Positions 13,301-24,984 of a DNA stretch of 64,000 bases are shown piece by piece. The notes under the pieces were generated by a model. It saw only the letters and a program-made list of their open reading frames with translations, was not told where the DNA came from and ran no database searches. Position 1 is the first letter of the stretch. Every line of letters starts with the position of its first letter. A program made the translations under genes and the position numbers. The stretch comes from Rotaria macrura (Eukaryota; Rotifera; Eurotatoria; Philodinida; Philodinidae). The stretch covers positions 62,001-126,000 of the forward strand of contig OENT01000007.1 in assembly GCA_900239685.1 (NCBI GenBank), in the 5' to 3' direction.

Positions 13301-15147
13301 TCCAAAGCATATAATTTTCATCCGTAAATCGATCAATAAAAATATTTCATCATTAATAGGTTACGCTCAAAATTTCAAAGAAGACAAAAATGTCATTCGC
13401 AAGACATTTGATTTGAAAATCCAATCAGGTGTTTTCTCCTAGTTTTGTAAGCTTTTGATCTTTTCTTCTTCTGATATTGATCCTATACAGAAAGATCTAT
13501 TTTGTTTCGTTCAAACTTTCAGAATTGTCAAACGTGTTCATCAGTAAAATATCAGATGAAAAACATTTCACTAACATTTCTTGAAAAAACTTCATTTTCA
13601 GCAGTAAAAACTTATTGTCAACGACTATAAATAATTATAAACGTACCATGCTGTTTTTCTAATGAAAATTTAAAACCAAAGGTACGTGTACACTTTACTC
13701 ATATCAGCAAAGTGTACGTTTACACTTTGTTTTGGGCACCAAAGCGTACTGAAACCAATTTTTTCGATGTAAAGTAGCCTGTCTGAAAAAAATTTGGCTT
13801 AGGTTTTCTTGGAGTTTTTAACCAACGTTATTTCTCCATTTTAAACATACCGCTATCACCGTCACATTATGTTGTGTATGTGAATCACACAAAAGAGTGT
13901 GCAAATGCGACTGAAATGAAGAGGAACCTGACTATGCCTCTCACACCAAACCCTTTGCGTCCGCCTGCAAATAAATGATAAATAGACATACTGTTGCAAA
14001 ATCTGACACAATATTTTTTTTAAACATGAGAAGAAAATGAGTTTGAGCAAGAAAAATAATTGAAAGGTCGCAGCCTAGCACCTTATGCACTAGATAAAGT
14101 TCTAGAATCAAAGTGTAAATGGTTAGTGTACTTTGTACACTTTGATTTTTAGAGCAAAGTGTAAATCAGAAGTAGCAGATGCTCGGTACATTTTACTTCT
14201 GCTTGGTACAACTGCTATTCGAAACTCTGGTACCATGGGCTTGAACTTACTTTGACCAATCTTATTCCAATGAAAATCTTTTCATATGTATAGAATGAAA
14301 TAGAACGAAACTATGTTACAGTATCCCATAGTTCGATATTTTCCATTCGTCTGTCAGGAATACTTTGAATTAACCAGTTTCCAAGTTTCATTAAATAAAT
14401 AGTAAACGAAATCTGGCGGCATCTGTTAGAAACGAACGAACAATAGCCATTGTTCCCATGAATCAATAAATCGTTATTGTTTCTACGATTCGTTCTATTC
14501 ATATTTTCTTTATTTTAGGTCTAACTAAACTAGATCAATTACTTAATGCTTATGTTGATCTTTTACGTACAACAGCGACTGAGGTATATAAAAAATGCCA
14601 TGATGAATTAAAATATCTAGCTAATCATAAGATTCAATCGTCCCATCTTGATCATTTTCTTAATCAAAAAGATTATCCAAGAATAACATATGCACAAGCA
14701 GTTGAATATTTAAGAAACAGTATTGATTTTTCTGATTTTCCTGTTAATGGGGATTTTAATCGTGCACATGAAAACTATCTTTGTCAAAAAATAATGAACA
14801 ATCAAGCATTTTTCATAATTGATTATCCAAAACATTTAAAACCATTTTATATGTTAATGAATGATGATGATTCGACAGTGGCTAATTTTGATTTCATATT
14901 TCCATCGATTGGGGAACTATCTGGTGGAAGTCTACGTGAACATCGTTATGAAGCTTTAAAATTGCGTTTAGATCAACTAGATATTACCAATGCTTTAGCG
15001 TGGTACTTAGATTTGAGACGATTCGGGGGAATGCCAACCGGTGGCTTCGGCTTAGGAATAGAAAGATTTTTAATGGCTATTACCGGTATTGATAATGTTC
15101 GAGATGTTATATTATTTCCTCGTTTCTATCAACACTGTGATGGATAA
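10317..15147 (+). CDS. NARS2: Mitochondrial asparaginyl-tRNA synthetase
   Basis: Three exons, 10317-11026, 11091-11194 and 14519-15147, join in frame to 480 residues, close to the 477 of the human protein. The enzyme charges mitochondrial tRNA-Asn with asparagine. The N-terminal 25 residues are rich in Arg, Ser and Ile without acids, fitting a mitochondrial presequence. An OB-fold anticodon-binding domain follows (about 30-130), then the class II catalytic core. This includes VSGQLHLE, motif 2 around [20 protein letters not shown] (about 246-265) and motif 3 [12 protein letters not shown] (from 446). The ending VILFPR is typical of AsnRS/AspRS. Intron 2 is 3.3 kb and holds a hAT MITE at 13651-14229. 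The stop is only 73 bp before the next gene's ATG. Confidence 0.92.
13651..14229. mobile_element. Non-autonomous hAT element (MITE), copy 2
   Basis: 579 bp relative of the element at 9305-10004, lying in intron 2 of NARS2. The two share GTGTACACTTTACT near the left end and GTACATTTTACTTCTGCTTG near the right end, and align across most of their length. It is bounded by a perfect 8 bp duplication GTACCATG at 13643-13650 and 14230-14237. The terminal inverted repeat is degraded (left CTGTTTTTCTAATG, right CGAATAGC-type complement), so this copy is older or was a poor substrate. Confidence 0.85.
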
Positions 15148-15220
15148 GACAGATTAGTTATGTTTGCTTTTTTCAATTTACTTGTTTGTTTTTTCAGATA
15201 AAAGTTTCAGAAAGGCAAAC

Positions 15221-18200
15221 ATGGTTAATAGATCGTCGAAAAAACGTCAACGTGAATATGCGTCAAGTGATGACGATGATTCGTCCAATGAATATCAAGT
15301 TGAAGCTATTCTTGACAAACGATTTAGAGGAAAGAAAGTACAATATTTTCTTAAATGGAAGGGCTATTCCGATGCAGATAATACGGTAAGATCTTCGGAA
15401 AACGTTTTGATAAAATTATCTGCAATGTGAAAATGTGAAGTCTAAATTTCCATTTACTTTTCTGTTATTTAAAAAAACGTCAACTGATAAGATATTCTAC
15501 GTGAATTTTCCACTTTTCTTAAATATCTGTTCGCATTTTCTCTCTGCCAGTTCTAATAAAACAACTGTCAGTCAAGTTCTCCAAAACGTTCAGCTCTTGG
15601 CTGTATTCAAAAAGAAAATCAAAAATTCGATATAATCTTTCTTTTGTCTCCGAGTAGAAAGAATTTGATCATATAGCAGTGAATTCTATAAAAGGAAATG
15701 GCACATGAAAATAAATGAAATCTCATTATTGAAGTAGATCTAACTTGCCATTAAACACAAGTAACAAAGTTCATAGTAGCTCCAGTACATCAAACGTATC
15801 AAGTTTCATCAATTTCAATAACGATTGATTTTTATCTCTCGGTTTTACTCGTCATACGATTAGACTACACAAATAGGTTTTCTTTTCAAAAAGCTATGCA
15901 TGCCATTTGGGAAAAGTCATCTCCTATTGGGTAGCGACCTAGTATGAATACCGTCACATATTCAAATACTGTTATCATGAAACTATTAGTAAGAAATAAA
16001 ATGAGTATTATATTCAGAATTAGCACAAAAAAGTATCTACTCAATGGCACAAATAATCATTATTAGAATAGAGATGCCGAGTGCAGGTCAGATTACACAA
16101 GATAAAAACATATATAAGTGGACTCTTGTTCGAATTCGTGCAAAAATCTGCTCATGAAAGATCAACTCATGCGATAGATGTTGTTCAGTCGATTACAGAT
16201 ATAATGTTCGTTCTTCCTCTTTTTCTTACTAATCTTTTCATGATCAAAACATTACAGTGCGAAACCTTATGTATTATATTTTTCAACCATCAGAAAAAAC
16301 ATATAGCTGTTCTCTGTAGTCATGACATATTTTTCGAAAAGAATAACCATTTATTCTAATCGTATGACGAATAGAACCAAAAGATAAGAAATGATCGCTG
16401 TTCATGGAAAGCCCAGGTAACGCACAGACCTTTTTTTTGAACTTCCAACAAATGTATTTAGAGCATCATACGAGGGAAAGACTTGTAATTTTTAAGCAAT
16501 GTGTAAACCAACAAGTTCTATAAGACTTGAAAATTTGAGTCTCAATGGTCCATTTGTTTGGATTTGATGAGTAAAATACTGGTAGGAAACGCACAAACAA
16601 AATAGGCCCTCAGTTCTTGATGAGTGCGGCAGAAGTGATAAACCCTGCGAAATACTTCATGCTAATAAATTGCACGGGAGAGTGTTTTGTAGATAAAAGT
16701 CAGAGCTATCTTTTGGTAAAGAAAAAATATTAATGCCTTGAGAAATGAGTGTGCTATTGACAAAGCAGTAGGTAACGCACAGACAATTTAGTAACACACA
16801 GACATGAGTTTTTCTAACGAAAGTCCTATATATAAAATTGTATTGTGTATTTGGAATTATCGGTTTATAACGTCAAAGTAATGATGTTCATTTGTATTTC
16901 AAACTGCCATTACTGTTTTTGTGTCTGATAATGTGTCCGTTTTTTAGATATGACAAGAGACAAAAGATCTTTTGCAAGCCACTTTTGCACCAAAATACTG
17001 AATTTTGGCTAGGGACTACCATTTCTCCTCTGAATTATTAAAAATAAATTGCATACATCGACGCAGAATATACGAAAACCTACCTACAAACTTAAAATGA
17101 ATGAGATTGATTGTTTTATATCGGAGAATTTGAGTCCTCAACTTTAGCCAAGCTGGTTGACCATTAGCCGTTTTTCATGTGTTGAAGTTGGCTGAACTTA
17201 ATATGTTTAGCATACTGTAGCTTCTACAAAATTTGCTATTTTTTTCTTGTGACAACTTGGATATACTTCGATCAGTGTAGTTATCCGACGATGGGAAAAA
17301 AATCATGATTAAGTTTCACAGACCCAATATTTTAAATAGCATTGATTAACAAGAACTTATTGCGTGCATATTGAATTCCATAGACTTAAATCGAAATAAC
17401 TTAAATAATACTCTGTAACATAACTAAAATAAACATTTCAAAGAAATAGAATAATAGTTATTCTGTTTTACGTTCGAGTGTATGTTCTGAAAGAGGAAAA
17501 AAACCTGAACGCAATTTATCTAACAGTGATCGGGGATTTCTATTGGAAAGGGAATTGCTTCTGAATATTTTAGTGTATTAAACTTTAGATTAAAATTAAT
17601 GATTTTAAAAAATTAAAAAAAGAAAACTATTGGTTTACAATCTGATATGAATTTACTAAAGGATCGTCTTGGTTTTTTTCATTAGAACTGAATGCTAAAT
17701 TTTTCTTAATTATCAGCTCACTCTCTGACGTCATTTGATTGTACCGCGAAACACGATCTGAATTTTCGACTAGAAATATTTTTCATGTACTCGCTTTAAC
17801 GAATTCGACAGATACTGCAAACTTATGACAGATCATCATTCGTCAATAACGATTAGTGACGATCTGTATTGTAGTATCTAGTTGAATTTGAGGAGGATCA
17901 AGTAACATAAGTGTTGATAAACAACACTAGCATATCTCAGAACAGCAATGTATTCTTCCTTATTAACGTTTATGACTAAAATTGCATTTGCCACTTTAAT
18001 TTCCGATGTATTGTACTGATCGATTTTCTAAAATCTTGGGTTTAAACAGAACACACATGATAATAGATACTGTGGTTTGTCTTTGAAAAATCAAATCAAT
18101 AACTGGAATTTGTCAGCTCCCAGGTCAAAAACGACGGCGCCATAAGTGCCGTTAACCGATAAAAAAGTTCGCAAACCAACCCAAAGCGTTGCCGTAATCC

Positions 18201-21200
18201 GTCATAACAGAAAAATGAGGCAAATAGTGTGAAAAACGGTAGCCGTTTCCTACGGTCGCAATGCACCTCTGGACTACGGAGATACACTGTTGTTTAGATT
18301 AAAAATGATTCCCGGTTTATCCATCGTGATAATTACAATAACTAAGTTTTATATTAAGAACAACCTTGATTTTTCTCTTATGATATTATTGTTGCAAGAA
18401 TAAAATGAAATTGGATGATTATGTTTCTGATACAAGTATTTGTTTTTGAAAATTATTAATACTAGCAAGTGAAAACAACCAAATAACCATTAATACAAGA
18501 TCGTACGTCATTTCTCTAACGTTAAATATTACTAATTCGAGTTTCTATGCATGACCGTATTGCTAAAAATAATACTCATTTAAGAATAGGTCTAAAACTT
18601 CATACTAATACAAAACAATCGACATGATTGTCGTTAGATGAAACTTTGTGTTCTTGTTTTAATTTCTCCCTTGAGTCCCTTCACACTATAAATCATTTTC
18701 TAAACAAAATCATTAAAATTAGATGTCCATTTACTATTTTTTCTTGTTTATAGTATTGTAATTTATTTGTTTTTAGTGGGAGGACGACAGCTGTTTAAAT
18801 TGTCCTGATTTGGTGAAAGAGTTCGAAAACAAATTACTGCAGAAAAACAATACACGAAAATCCATTTCTGGTCGTGAACTAAAATCAAGAACATCTAAAA
18901 ATACAAATATACAAGTTAATGATGAAAATGATCGAAACGATGAATCTCAATCGATCAATACAGAAAATAATAGTGATGCGATTAATAACGAAACCAGTAA
19001 TGAAGACGATCGAATTGTGACACGTCATCGTACACGTAATAAAACTTCAACGTCTGATTCAACTCGACGTCATTCTAGTCGAAAAATTGCTCAACAAACC
19101 AATGTCCGTATTTCATCGATGTGTAAGTTCATATCTCAATGAGAATGGAATCATCCATATGCGGTGGAGCGTTTCTAATTTAGGAGAAGCTCAAAATTTT
19201 TCTGAAAAACAAAGACAGAAGGTCGACATTAGAGGGAGAAAACGGATTTTTAAATTTCTTGATTATAACTTTCATTCAAAACATTTTCTTCACATACTCA
19301 TTTGCACACCTTCAGAGCACTCGAGAATTCTACTACACTATCGAAATTTTTATTTCATTATCAACATAAGCATATAAAATCTTAAACCTTGACTAAAGCA
19401 AATAAAAAAGTCATAAGTACAAAGACAATTATTCATGTCTAAAAAAGGCTTTTCTACTCTGATTTTTTGCAATAAAATCAAAAAAAATGCTATGCGAGTC
19501 TAACTGATCTAATTTCTCTTTATGAACATGAGGAATAAGCACATTATTAAAGCGTTGTTGTGTCATTGTTGATCGTAGATATGTCTTTATTCTATTCATA
19601 ACACTGAAGCATCGTTCAGCCGTAGCCGCTGTAACGGGAACTATTAAATATAAACGCAATAATTTACAATATTCAAGAAACATATATTTCCTCCAGAGCT
19701 GGGCAAGTATGAACTTTTTCGAGTACGAGTACGGGCACGAGTACCGACCCTCGAGTACGAGTACGAGTATGAGTACGAGTACGACCGAAATGTACTCCCC
19801 GGTGAAAAATTTTCGCTGATTTTAATCGAATTATTCTGCAACAAAATCAAAATTGAAACCGATTGATAATTTTGATTATCGTAGATCACGACTTAACCAT
19901 TNNNNNNNNNNNNNNNNNNNNNNNNNNNNAATGGTTAAGTCGTGATCTACGATAATCAAAATTATCAATCGATTTCAATTTTGATTTTGTTGCAGAATAA
20001 CTCGATTAAAATCAGCGATTAGTTTTCACTGGGTCGAGTACGAGTATTTCGTCCAGCTCTGGTGGCGTCTATGTATTTATCTGAATCAATATACATGTAT
20101 GTAAAAAAAAACAAAAGAAACAAATCAACTGTTCATGTAATCCTCGAAAAATATATACTGCGATTTTATCCAGCATCATTTTGATGTAAGAGATGCCTAT
20201 GAGGATGTCGAGTACTTTACTCTCGAGTACGAGTACGAGTACCAAACCTTCGAGTACGAGTACCAACCGTTCGAGTACCAGTACAAATTCTTCGAGTACG
20301 AGTACGAGTACGACCAAAACGGTACTCGAGTACGAGTATTTCGCCCAGCTCTGATTTCCTCGGACTGAACTGAACATTACTTCGGAGAAAAAATAGCATC
20401 GCTTTTCTACCCGCTTTCACTTATCAAATATAGAATTACGATGAAACCAGAATGTTTTTCAAATCACTGAGCTTCCCCAAGCCTCTCCATATTTTTATAG
20501 GTGAGGATTAAGCCTCCCTAGTCTCAGGGCTCCACCATCTATGAAATCATCTCACCCTAAGTATTTCACTGATTACAGCATATACAGCATGAAAAATTTT
20601 CATTGAGAAAATTCTTTTCGAGTACTTTTGAACTGTACATTCAAAAAAAAAAATTCCACACAATTTTGTTTCCGAATAACAAACACATTCTTAAACCCAG
20701 GAGATTCATTCCGATAACTGAATTATATTGGATTGGATCGGATTTTATGGTGAATTTCTATAAAACCGACGGAATCCTGGTTACGAAACCACATTCGGAT
20801 CCTTAGGATTGGAATCCGACAAAATCCAGTATAGGGTTCTGACAGACCTCGAATGAAATCATCAGATACAAATTGGCAATCAAATACTAAGTCAATGTTT
20901 TCCAGTCATATCCGATACTCATTGTTCAACAATGATTCCGACAGGATTTCGTCGGTTTGTCGGATCCGATCAGATCTGGTAGAATCCAGTATCGGATTCC
21001 ATCACCTGGGAAGTAATATCTGCAAGTTAATTACTGAATATAGTCCAATGGAAGCATCTTATGTTTATGCTTAGCAGAGTAACAAAATAGCGAAACGTTG
21101 ATTCTCTCCGTTGTAACTGTTTCAGCTTCTTTAGTTTTACTAGAGGATGTTCAATGAATTCATAGACTGCAAGAATTCGAGTTCAAAATCTATTGAGTTA

Positions 21201-22312
21201 TTTTCAAAATCGTCAGCGGTACGATTACTTGCTCACATATATTCTGAAGTATGATCCCTTTCGTTGTCTAGATTTTCTAAAAGGCGAATTGAAGTATTGT
21301 TGAACAGGATTGGTAGGGACAACTATGCTAGAAATTAGATCTTCTCCTTTGGCTTTTTTCTGTTTGTTTTTGTCCTATTACTTGGCAATGCTCCTGGTCA
21401 ACAATAAACTTGTTAATATGCAATCCTTGGATACTATTAGGGAAATTTTTAAATCAAAGTCGGACATATTCACTCCGAAAACACGTATTTCTTAGAGGTT
21501 GATGTTCACAGGGATCAATTGTCGAAATTTTCTTTTCTTTTTGCAGACAGCGTACACATACTAACGAAGGATCTGTTCGTTACTCATTCGTTTCTATGTT
21601 GCATAGACCTTCTGTTTCATGTTTTCTATAAATATTTATAATAGTTGTTTCATTACTGCACAAATAAAAATTAATTTTAGCTAACAATCAAATCTCAACT
21701 GATCACGATGGCGACGATGATAACAATATGATTGAAATAGAATCGCCATCAATAAAAAAACCAAGAAAGAAACTGTTTAAAAGGGATAGTACATCAAATG
21801 AAATTCCAGCACCAGCATCACCCTCACCAGCTCCAACATCGCCATCACCACCGATTACAGAAACAACAACAGAAATTGCTGATGATTTTAATTCGAACAA
21901 TGATAATATTGAATTGCCAGATGCATGTTCAACAAATGAAATTACAATCAATGAGCCAACAACGGCTGATATTGTTTTTCGTCTTACACCAAATTCAAAC
22001 TCACCCATTTCAATAATGCCCAATGATAGTGTAATAAGCAGCAGCTATAATAATGATAATAATAATAATAACAATAAAAATGAAAAACCATCCACTGAAA
22101 TTCCTGTCAATGATCTAGAAGCTTCCGAAATCATTGATGAAACCAATCAAGTTGAGAAAATCGAATCTGTTCGAAATAACAAAGATGGAATTTCATTTCG
22201 TATTAAATTAATTAATGAAAATCAATCACGATGGGTTTCATCAAAGATTGCGAATTTGAAGTATCCTCAAGCTGTCATTGCTTTTTGGGAGGAATATGTT
22301 GAATTTACGTGA
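15221..22312 (+). CDS. HP1/CBX-like chromodomain protein
   Basis: Three exons, 15221-15385, 18777-19122 and 21681-22312, join in frame to 380 residues. The chromodomain (about 24-75) reads EYQVEAILDKRFRGKKVQYF, then [24 protein letters not shown]. It keeps the three aromatic cage positions (Tyr of EYQ, Trp of KWK, Tyr of GYS) that bind methylated H3K9 in HP1. The hinge is long, Asn/Asp/Ser-rich, with basic patches (SRRH, KKPRKKLFKR) and a Pro-Ala-Ser run. The last 45 residues resemble the chromoshadow domain: RWVSSKIANLKYPQAVIAFW fits HP1 [20 protein letters not shown]. The protein stops right after EEYVEFT and lacks the usual C-terminal extension. HP1 normally has about 190 residues, so the hinge is doubled. 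Both long introns contain mobile elements. Confidence 0.85.
16411..16803. repeat. Short dispersed motif GGTAACGCACAGAC
   Basis: Within intron 1 of the HP1-like gene the motif occurs exactly at 16416-16429 and 16771-16784. A variant GGAAACGCACAAAC lies at 16585-16598 and a shorter form GTAACACACAGAC at 16791-16803. The first copy is preceded by CCCA, giving CCCAGGTAAC. This may be a decayed member of the motif-saturated repeats seen elsewhere in the window. Confidence 0.45.
18119..18272. repeat. Motif-rich short repeat, family E copy 1
   Basis: 154 bp block in intron 1 of the HP1-like gene, starting CCCAGGTCAAAAACGACGGC and ending GCACCTCTGG. It shares AAAACGACGGCGCC and CGCCGTAATCC-type stretches with the block at 27478-27739. 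The inside is dense in CCGT/ACGG motifs, unlike the AT-rich surroundings. Boundaries are estimated; no target duplication is clear. Confidence 0.55.
19694..20353. mobile_element. hAT-type element saturated with GAGTAC motifs, with internal palindrome and assembly gap
   Basis: Ends are CAGAGCTGGGCAAGTA (left) and TTTCGCCCAGCTCTG (right). The flanks carry a perfect 8 bp duplication ATTTCCTC at 19686-19693 and 20354-20361. The body contains dozens of GAGTAC/GTACTC units near both ends. Inside, 19805-19901 and 19930-20030 are inverted copies meeting at a run of 28 N, and an extra internal end (CCAGCTCTGG) lies near 20054-20063. No coding capacity. It was inserted into the older hAT transposase remnant. 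Confidence 0.8.
19902..19929. other. Assembly gap (N run)
   Basis: 28 unresolved bases at the centre of an inverted repeat whose arms are almost identical. Assemblers often fail at such palindromes, so the true content and length here are unknown. Confidence 0.95.
20696..21010. repeat. Motif-saturated short repeat, family B (GGATTCCGA)
   Basis: 315 bp block in intron 2 of the HP1-like gene. The left end CCCAGGAGATTCATTCCGATA and the right end, read in reverse complement, CCCAGGTGATGGAATCCGATA form imperfect terminal inverted repeats. The inside has at least ten variants of GGATTCCGA, TCGGAT or GGATCCGAT. No open frame and no clear target duplication. Confidence 0.65.
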
Positions 22313-22433
22313 ATCCAAAATCAAAAAAAAAATAGCAAACGAACATGATTACATATTCATAGAGATATATACATACTTGAAAAGCGAACAGATGTTGTTT
22401 TGTTTCAGTTGTCTATAAATTGCTATTAACTTG

Positions 22434-22618
22434 TGTTACGGTGATGTCGCAAGGTGACATCATCCCTCTGCCATGTAATCCTCTATCTTCTTTCATCTGA
22501 TTCATTTGTATTGTTACTATTTCTTCTTTCGTTCCTTGTACACATATATATGTGATGTTTCGTTCATCCAGAGGATATAGAATAAAGTTCATGCGTATCG
22601 ATCAGCACATAGAAACAT
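22434..22618 (+). repeat. 5' LTR, truncated
   Basis: 185 bp nearly identical to the first 185 bp of the LTR at 28394-28620, with differences near the start (GTGACATC versus GTGGCACC). The last 42 bp of the LTR and the primer-binding site are missing; similarity stops at AGAAACAT and unrelated sequence follows. Confidence 0.85.
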
Positions 22619-23153
22619 TTATATACACACATATACTGTGCCCGTTAAAATTATTAACCCTCTTAATACATCACTTTGTTTTCTGTTCTATTCAAAAACT
22701 GCAAAAGCTAGGGGGCTCCGGCTTTGACCATCGCATAGCCCGTCTTTTCTAATCAGTATGAAAGTATTTCCAGCATCTTATTTACTTTCGTGTCGGATTT
22801 TCGTCAAAAACAGTAACACAAAGGTAATTATTAATGCTGCAAGATGATTCAACCAGACTAAAAGAAAACGGTATCTTCAGTTCATAGCTAGTATTAATCA
22901 AGTTTTGCTTGTTACTTAAAACATGAAGCAAACCAATTCAGCTGAAAACATTTATTGAAATTCATAAAAAGATTGTTTTCCTAGAAAATAGGTTCCACAG
23001 GCAAAACCCAGCAGTTCTCAGGAGATGAAAGTTATCTTTTTTAACATTTCAGCCGATTTTTTACAAGAAATAAGCAGGAGGTGTAATAATACACGCTTTG
23101 AGTATTACCTGAGCAAATTTCAATTGATAAAAATTCGAAAAAGAACAAACTAA

Positions 23154-23713
23154 CTTGTTTGTGCATGAACGGCAGTAACCAACAACGTGTCTAAGAAAAA
23201 CAAAAATTGGAACCACAGTTAAACAAACTCCATTATTACAAAGAGCACTTTAAGTCGTACTAGAAAATATCAAAAAGATAGATTTAAAATCAGATTCATT
23301 GATTTTTAGCGGCTAAAACGGAAGTTCTGCACTCGTACGCGCAGCGTAAAATAGGCGCTAAATAAAAAATAACTGGAAACTTTAAAAAGTGGGACCATAG
23401 TAGTAATGAATATTGGAATGATAGATATTAGAACTAAACTTAGAGGTCAGCATGTGAAAACCGTACAAAAATGATTTAATGAGTTTTAGTCATGTAATTT
23501 TTATTTAGCGCCTATTTTACATTGCTCGTACAAGTGCAGAACTTCCGTTTTAGCCGCTAAAAATCAATGAACCTGATTTTAAATCTATCTTTTTGATATT
23601 TTCTAGTACGACTTAAAGTGCTCTTTGTAATAATGGAGTTTGTTTTAACTGTGGTTCCAATTTTTGTTTTTCTTAGACACGTTGTTGGTTACAGCCGTTC
23701 ATGCACAAGCAAG
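23154..23713. mobile_element. Foldback / MITE-like element with long inverted arms
   Basis: Two arms of about 215 bp, 23154-23368 and about 23497-23713, are inverted copies of each other with few mismatches, for example CTTGTTTGTGCATGAACGGC against its complement at the right end. They surround a loop of about 130 bp. TAA flanks both ends (23151-23153 and 23714-23716), compatible with a 3 bp duplication of the PIF/Harbinger type or with TA alone. No coding capacity. It lies inside the LTR element. Confidence 0.75.
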
Positions 23714-23724
23714 TAAGTCTGCGC

Positions 23725-24005
23725 AGTTGGTTCGTTCCGGAGGTCGGAACCCACAGGAAACGGGATATTTTCCGGCTGCTTCCTGCCGGTTCCGGTGTAT
23801 TTCCGGCCGGAAAAACCACCGGAACATGGAAGCAGTATTTCGGCCGGAATTATCCGTACCCGGAACCTGGATATTCCGGAAACCGGAAATTTCAAGGAAA
23901 TACCTCGGACCACCCAGGAACCTACCGGAACTATGGGAAGTTCCACCAGGATCCAACCGGAAAATACAATAATCCGGTAAAGAAGCATCGGAAAAGAGTC
24001 GGAAT
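23725..24005. repeat. Motif-saturated repeat, family C copy 1 (CCGGAA)
   Basis: About 280 bp, GC-rich against an AT-rich background, made of many CCGGAA/TTCCGG units with variable spacers. Because the motif lacks stop codons in most frames, open frames run through it in several frames on both strands. None of these resembles a protein, and they should not be taken as genes. Confidence 0.65.
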
Positions 24006-24639
24006 ACACCGTATTCCGATCAAATTATTTCTGCTCTGGAAATCAGGCCTCCGCTTGAAAAACAATTACATCGCATATTAAATTCTCATTTATATCATTC
24101 CTTGATATCTAAATCATCATTTTCCAAAAAAAGACCTTTAAAAGTCTTTTTTGGGATTTTTTTAGAATTCCTTTAATTTAAGGACGATGTCCATGACCTG
24201 GATAATTTACCGTATTTTGATGGGGTCGCTTGAAAATTTCAGATGTGTTACTTAACGTGTTATTGGTTTCAGTGCATTAATTTGTATTCGAAATTTTTTG
24301 ATAAAATTTGAAATGAAAGATCCTTCAGAGACTTTAGAAGCGTCACTTACCTTGATTGAAGACTATGGAAAGTCTCAAAACGCTGGTGTTAAACATGTGT
24401 GCTGTTCTTACACATATCGTTTTCGGTTTGCCAAAGCCTAAAAATCTGATTTTTAGGTCTTCGGACTGAAAATTCCCATTTCTGTGACAAAAGCGAGTTT
24501 GGAGAGAATTGTTTAAAGTTTTACTAGAATTTTATTTGTTCCCAGGGTATCTTCTGGTGTTGTTTCAGGCTTGTTTAAAAAAGAAGTAAAGGCTGGATTC
24601 TAAATTCGGAGACTTTACTTAGTAATTCTGAGTATTTAG

Positions 24640-24975
24640 CGCTGTTTGGGAAACGGCCACATGAGTTTTCGGGAGCTTAGCGGAAACGGTCAGATCTGAG
24701 CAGTGTTCTCGCCGGATGGGACAATTGCTCATTCCGTTATCGGTATCTGGTCGGGAAACGGTCAGATCTGGACCGTTTGTGGTCTGGGCTTGGAAACGGT
24801 GTTTTCCGACGAAGGATCCCGTATAGGAAACGGAAACCGTATCCGTGGACACGCTCCGGTGCCCGGAATTGCTGGAAAGTAAGCCGGAACCGATTTCGGA
24901 AACCCGCTTCCGGAATTCGTCGGAATAACACGGGATCCGGCCGGTTCCCGCCGTACGTCTCGGACCTGGGTACAC
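24640..24975. repeat. Motif-saturated repeat, family C copy 2 (CGGAAACGG / CCGGAA)
   Basis: About 335 bp with the same kind of composition as the block at 23725-24005: repeated GGAAACGG, CCGGAA, GGATCCGG and TTCCGG. It ends near GGACCTGGGTAC. It abuts the integrase fragment that begins around 24985 and apparently interrupted it. Boundaries are approximate. Confidence 0.6.
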
Positions 24976-24984
24976 ACGATTCGG

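Larger units (their letters stand above)
19429..20420 (-). pseudogene. hAT transposase remnant (C-terminal dimerisation domain), interrupted
   Basis: On the minus strand 19429-19683 encodes a hAT C-terminal dimerisation region: VPVTAATAERCFSVMNRIKT is the typical (T)-x-ERxFS signature, followed by LRSTMTQQRFNNVLI. Upstream the frame is split by a younger element at 19694-20353. Past it, at about 20362-20420, the same frame continues (KAMLFFLRSNVQFSPRK) if the insertion and one target copy are ignored. No zinc finger or catalytic core is visible, so the gene is dead. It lies in intron 2 of the HP1-like gene, on the opposite strand. Confidence 0.75.

Noticed and set aside
20069-20420. Minus-strand frames with Val-Leu or Arg-Thr repeats
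   Set aside because: Translations of the GAGTAC motif array. Only the last 20 or so codons before 20420 belong to the hAT remnant.
23664-24081. Overlapping open frames on both strands through the CCGGAA block
   Set aside because: They arise because the repeated motif lacks stop codons; sequence is repetitive in all frames and matches no protein family.
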